A DNA stretch of 64,000 bases from Eubacteriales bacterium. GTDB taxonomy: Bacteria > Bacillota > Clostridia > Christensenellales > Aristaeellaceae. Position numbers and translations under genes: made by a program. Shown piece by piece: positions 61,042 through 64,000 of the stretch; within the stretch, counting starts at the first letter, position 1, and the number at the start of each line of letters is the position of its first letter. The notes under the pieces were generated by a model. The model saw only the letters and a list, made by a program, of their open reading frames with translations, had not been told where the DNA came from and searched no databases. Location of the stretch: contig JAQUWD010000006.1 of assembly GCA_028693055.1 (NCBI GenBank), positions 37,164 through 101,163 of the forward strand. Reading direction: 5' to 3'.

Positions 61042-61399
61042 ATTGCTATTGATGGAGGCCTACCTCCCTTTCGACATAATATGCCATCAATTCCTATTTT
61101 GTATTATAAAGCACATTATTCCATCTTTCAAGCATGGGATACGCAGTAGAAACCAATCATGAATCACAAAGTCACTGTTCAACGAAGCAAAAACATGGTA
61201 AAATACTCCCATGGAAAGAAAGCCAACAGCCGAAGGCTCATCCCATTACGGTGTATCGCGGCCAAAGACAGAATGTGAACGCCTCGTTGTATTCTGTCAT
61301 AGAAGGAGCGCCGTCCTATGGCAATACCTGCCATGCCTGAAGCATAAGCCGGATCCTTGACCCGGACAAACGAACGTGCCAGCGAAAGGAGATCATGCT
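61042..61399 (+). other. Divergent intergenic region before the RsbU-RsbW fusion gene
   Basis: 358 bases without a long gene. It contains the minus-strand kinase promoter, an inverted repeat GACAGAAT (61267-61274) with ATTCTGTC (61291-61298), and a possible 9-codon frame (61318-61347, MAIPAMPEA) with AGAAGGAG 9 nt upstream. A weak plus-strand -10 (TAAAAT, 61199-61204) lacks a convincing -35. Confidence 0.6.
61103..61131 (-). promoter_or_regulatory. Promoter of the LytS-like kinase-response regulator operon
   Basis: Minus strand: TTGAAA, 17-nt spacer, TATAAT, 62 nt before the GTG start at 61041. Confidence 0.85.
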
Positions 61400-63706
61400 T
61401 TGATACAAACCTCCATAAAAGGAAAACAAAAAAGGCCTTTCAAGGTGCGGGATATTTTCCGTAGCTGGCTGTTCGTTCTCATTCTGGCCGCCTTTCTCTT
61501 TACCTTTGCGCTGACCTACTTTACGCAGCACAAGCAGGTAGAATTCCAAACCAACAAGAAGCTTGTGGGAGAGCTGAGCTATTTCACAGAGCAAATTGAG
61601 GATTTTGACCAACGACGGGAAAAGCTCCGTCAGGCTTCCGACGAGGTGCTGCTTAGCAAAGCGAAGCTGATGGCGCTGGCAATAGGGCATGACGCGACGC
61701 TTCTTTCCGATAACTGGACCATGAGAACGCTACTGGACGTACTCGACTTGGATGCGGTCTACATCACCGATTCCACAGGAATGATCCGTTTTAGCATCCC
61801 CCATGAATATGAGGGAAGATTTAATTTCAGCGATTATAAAACCACCTCGCCCTACATGGCGTTGATTACTCGTACGCTGTCCAGCATTGTGGAGGACCCT
61901 CGCCCCAATGATGCAGACGCAGCCACCGGCGTGATTCGCTACCAGCAGTATGCGGGGGTACCGCGAGAGGACGAGCCGGGAATCGTGCAGGTAGCCTATT
62001 CAAATGCCCAATACGACAGCGCCATCGCCGCCATTTCACTGGAAAACTGTGCCACCGGCTATACGGTGGGAACAAACGGTTTTCTGGTCCTGCTGAACCA
62101 AAACAAGCCCATCAGCGCGACCACCGCCGAGTTGTTGGCCTCCCCGCCGGAATACAACGCATCCGCAGTGGACAAGGGCAGCTTTTCCATCCTCTACGAT
62201 GGGGCGCGCTATATGGCTCGGGCCTGTTCCTCAGGCTCAATGACCGTTTTGGCGGCTATCCCCTATAGCGAAATGTACGAGGATATCTGGAAGGTGCTTC
62301 TGTGGATTACCGCGTTCTACGGCATCACCTTTCTGTCCGTATTTCTACAGGTATCCCGTCTGCTGGATCGCGTGGTGATCAACAACATCCAAAAGACAAA
62401 TAAGAGCCTGAAACGGATCACCTCGGGAGATTTGAACGAGCGCATCTCGGTAACGGATAATCAAGAATTTCAGGAGCTATCCGGCGGTATCAACGCTACG
62501 GTGGACGCGCTAAAGCATTTTATCGCTCAGGCAGAGGACCGCATCCGTGCGGAGCTGGCGCTAGCCCATGCCATACAGTCCTCCGCGCTGCCCAGCGTGT
62601 TTCCCCCCTTCCCGGAGCGCCGCGAGTTTGATCTCCACGCCTCCATGAAGCCAGCCAAAGAGGTTGGCGGCGATTTTTATGACTTCTTCCTCATTGACGA
62701 GGATCATTTGGCACTGGTGATTGCCGACGTGTCCGGCAAGGGAATCCCGGCGGCGCTTTTCATGATGAAAAGCAAAACGCTGATCAAGGAGCTTGCGGAA
62801 TCGGGGCTTTCTCCCGCCGAGGTGATGCGCCAAGCCAATCGAAAGCTATGCGAGGGAAACGATGCAGAAATGTTCGTAACCGCATGGCTCGGTCTTTTCA
62901 CCATAAGCGAAGGACGAATGGTCTGTTCCAATGCCGGGCATGAATATCCGGCCATTGATCGGGCGGGAAAAGGCTGGGAGCTGCTGCACGACCGGCACGG
63001 GCTGGTGCTGGCGGCAATGGAGCAGGCGCGCTATACCGAATATGAACTGACTTTTGCCCCCGGCGATCGGCTCTTTGTTTATACGGACGGCGTGCCCGAA
63101 GCCACCAACGCCCAATCTCAGCTTTACGGAACGGAGCGAATGCTAGCCGCGCTAGAAAAAGCCCACGGGATGAATGTTGAGGATACCCTACGAACGCTTC
63201 ACGAGGATATCAACAGCTTCGTAGGCGACGCGCCGCAATTTGACGATATTACCATGCTGATTGTGTCCTTGCCGCAAAAAGCGACTCCTTCCCCCGACAC
63301 GCGTCGGGAGCAAGCCTTTGTTCCCGACGAAGCAGCCACCGAGCAGGCGTTAGCCTTTGTTCGCACTTCCTTTGGGGAAATGGGTGCAAGCCGAAAATGC
63401 CTTGCCCGCTTCGGCGTAACGATGGACGAGCTTTTCTCCAACATCGTATATTACAGCGGCGCGACGCAGGTGACAGTGCTTTGTGAAAAGAAAGGGCTGG
63501 ATTGGATCCTAACGCTTCGGGATAACGGCACTCCCTTCGATCCATTCACCGCGCCTGTACCGGACGTTGCGCTGGACGTGTCGGAGCGTCCCATTGGCGG
63601 GCTGGGACTCCATATTGTCAAAAAAACCATGAAGTCTGTTCTCTATGAGTACAAGGGAGGTGAAAACGTCCTGACCGTCACTTATCAAGACGAAGCTACA
63701 CCGTAG
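61400..63706 (+). CDS. RsbU-type PP2C phosphatase fused to RsbW-like kinase domain, membrane sensor
   Basis: 768 residues. The TTG at 61400 is chosen since AAAGGAG lies 8 nt upstream. Membrane helix 22-42, an extracytoplasmic Cache-like domain (45-295), second helix about 297-318, HAMP (319-372), then the SpoIIE/PP2C phosphatase with metal-binding Asp in EVGGDFYDF (D425), IADVSGKGIPAAL (D443), FVYTDGVPEATN and FDDITML. A C-terminal GHKL domain (640-768) has MDELFSNIVYYSG (E677, N681), DNGTPFDP and GGLGLHIVKK, as in RsbW/SpoIIAB. Both ends of a partner-switching pathway are thus in one chain. No anti-sigma antagonist (STAS) or sigma gene lies beside it. Confidence 0.92.
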   Translation: MIQTSIKGKQKRPFKVRDIFRSWLFVLILAAFLFTFALTYFTQHKQVEFQTNKKLVGELSYFTEQIEDFDQRREKLRQASDEVLLSKAKLMALAIGHDATLLSDNWTMRTLLDVLDLDAVYITDSTGMIRFSIPHEYEGRFNFSDYKTTSPYMALITRTLSSIVEDPRPNDADAATGVIRYQQYAGVPREDEPGIVQVAYSNAQYDSAIAAISLENCATGYTVGTNGFLVLLNQNKPISATTAELLASPPEYNASAVDKGSFSILYDGARYMARACSSGSMTVLAAIPYSEMYEDIWKVLLWITAFYGITFLSVFLQVSRLLDRVVINNIQKTNKSLKRITSGDLNERISVTDNQEFQELSGGINATVDALKHFIAQAEDRIRAELALAHAIQSSALPSVFPPFPERREFDLHASMKPAKEVGGDFYDFFLIDEDHLALVIADVSGKGIPAALFMMKSKTLIKELAESGLSPAEVMRQANRKLCEGNDAEMFVTAWLGLFTISEGRMVCSNAGHEYPAIDRAGKGWELLHDRHGLVLAAMEQARYTEYELTFAPGDRLFVYTDGVPEATNAQSQLYGTERMLAALEKAHGMNVEDTLRTLHEDINSFVGDAPQFDDITMLIVSLPQKATPSPDTRREQAFVPDEAATEQALAFVRTSFGEMGASRKCLARFGVTMDELFSNIVYYSGATQVTVLCEKKGLDWILTLRDNGTPFDPFTAPVPDVALDVSERPIGGLGLHIVKKTMKSVLYEYKGGENVLTVTYQDEATP

Positions 63707-63853
63707 TGATCGGTAAAGTCTATAAAAATGTACGATTCAAATCGTGAAAGGAAAAAAGTTTGAAACAAACGAGAGCCAAACCAACATAAAGAACGGTACA
63801 GCAAACAGGCTGTCAGCAGGCAGCCAAAATGGATGAGAAACGGAATAAGCGAG

Positions 63854-64000
63854 TTAAGTAGGGGCTAGAAGGAGCGAATCATCCATAATGACATAGCCCC
63901 TAAGCCGCAAAAGCTCAAGCGCCTGCGACTTCGATAAAACCTTCGCTTTATCCACAGGACGGGGTGAAAGAAAACCATCGGGTGAGTAAGGCACCAGCCT
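63854..64000 (-). CDS. C-terminal end of an unidentified protein (partial)
   Basis: A 48-codon frame open from the right edge to TAA at 63854-63856: it begins RLVPYSPDGFLSPRPVDKAK and ends RGYVIMDDSLLLAPT. The composition looks like real coding sequence (LSKSQALELLRL helix), but no family was recognised. Convergent with the RsbU-RsbW gene. The 147 bases between them (63707-63853) hold no clear terminator. Confidence 0.5.
   Translation of the reverse strand, partial: RLVPYSPDGFLSPRPVDKAKVLSKSQALELLRLRGYVIMDDSLLLAPT

Noticed and set aside
1..64000. CRISPR arrays, insertion sequences, prophage, tRNA or rRNA genes
   Set aside because: No regularly spaced long repeats, transposase or integrase motifs, cloverleaf-like sequences or rRNA stretches were recognised by reading; a dedicated search would be needed to exclude small RNAs.

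Overview
The window looks like a chromosome segment of an anaerobic, gut-type Bacillota bacterium of the class Clostridia. This rests on strong AGGAGG-type ribosome sites with frequent TTG/GTG starts, many CUT1 sugar ABC importers with glycoside hydrolases or phosphorylases, a split ThrE-type exporter, an ECF S component, a DUF1858 redox protein, a rubrerythrin-like protein and multi-domain PAS/GGDEF/EAL signalling genes. Base composition is moderately GC-rich throughout. The species is not identifiable from sequence reading alone. No rRNA, tRNA, CRISPR array, transposase or phage structural gene was recognised.

Layout. 1-9049 (all minus): a sugar ABC permease pair whose second gene carries an in-frame TGA, a GH35-GH2 beta-galactosidase operon, pgcA and a zinc dehydrogenase. 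9077-13125 (plus): split ThrE exporter with a Wzy-like membrane protein, then DUF1858, a rubrerythrin-like protein and an ECF S component. 13137-21161: GH94 phosphorylase under a LacI-type operator, an ATC hydrolase-lpd-HAD operon, lplA, a GT2 and a secreted protein. 21220-25539: TetR-MATE and MFS-GDPD. 25633-35212: a minus-strand signalling operon with an EAL protein, a 2021-residue multi-PAS hybrid kinase and a second hybrid kinase. 35317-42413: a catabolic sugar operon (ThuA, two Gfo/Idh oxidoreductases, ABC importer) facing an AraC regulator. 42394-45724: RapZ-like protein, DUF1461, tsaD and a LysM-like Pro-rich protein. 45812-54863: a disaccharide phosphorolysis locus, lacI-GH65 diverging from SBP-permease-permease-GH65. 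54874-57505: a frameshifted B12/radical SAM gene and mnmA. 57620-63706: diguanylate cyclase, a LytS-like kinase with a SARP-type response regulator, and an RsbU-RsbW fusion. The last 147 bases hold the C-terminal end of an unidentified minus-strand gene.

How it fits together. Three phosphorylases (GH94 and two GH65) would split imported disaccharides with phosphate. They yield sugar 1-phosphates and save ATP; PgcA can feed alpha-glucose 1-phosphate into glycolysis. The GH94 promoter and the GH65 importer promoter both carry AACGTAA/TTACGTT half-sites, so the LacI regulator at 48003-49013 may control both. Both complete importer operons have a strong stem-loop just after the binding-protein gene, a usual way to make more binding protein than permease.

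Main oddities: a nonsense codon at a Trp position in the left-edge permease; a one-base frameshift in a poly-A run in the B12/radical SAM gene; a lipoate ligase lacking the conserved catalytic Lys; a divergent RapZ paralogue with a degraded P-loop; a giant PAS kinase with two PAS domains carrying a CxxC motif; one membrane sensor module shared by three different signalling proteins; and an array of 11-bp repeats ahead of the rubrerythrin-like gene.
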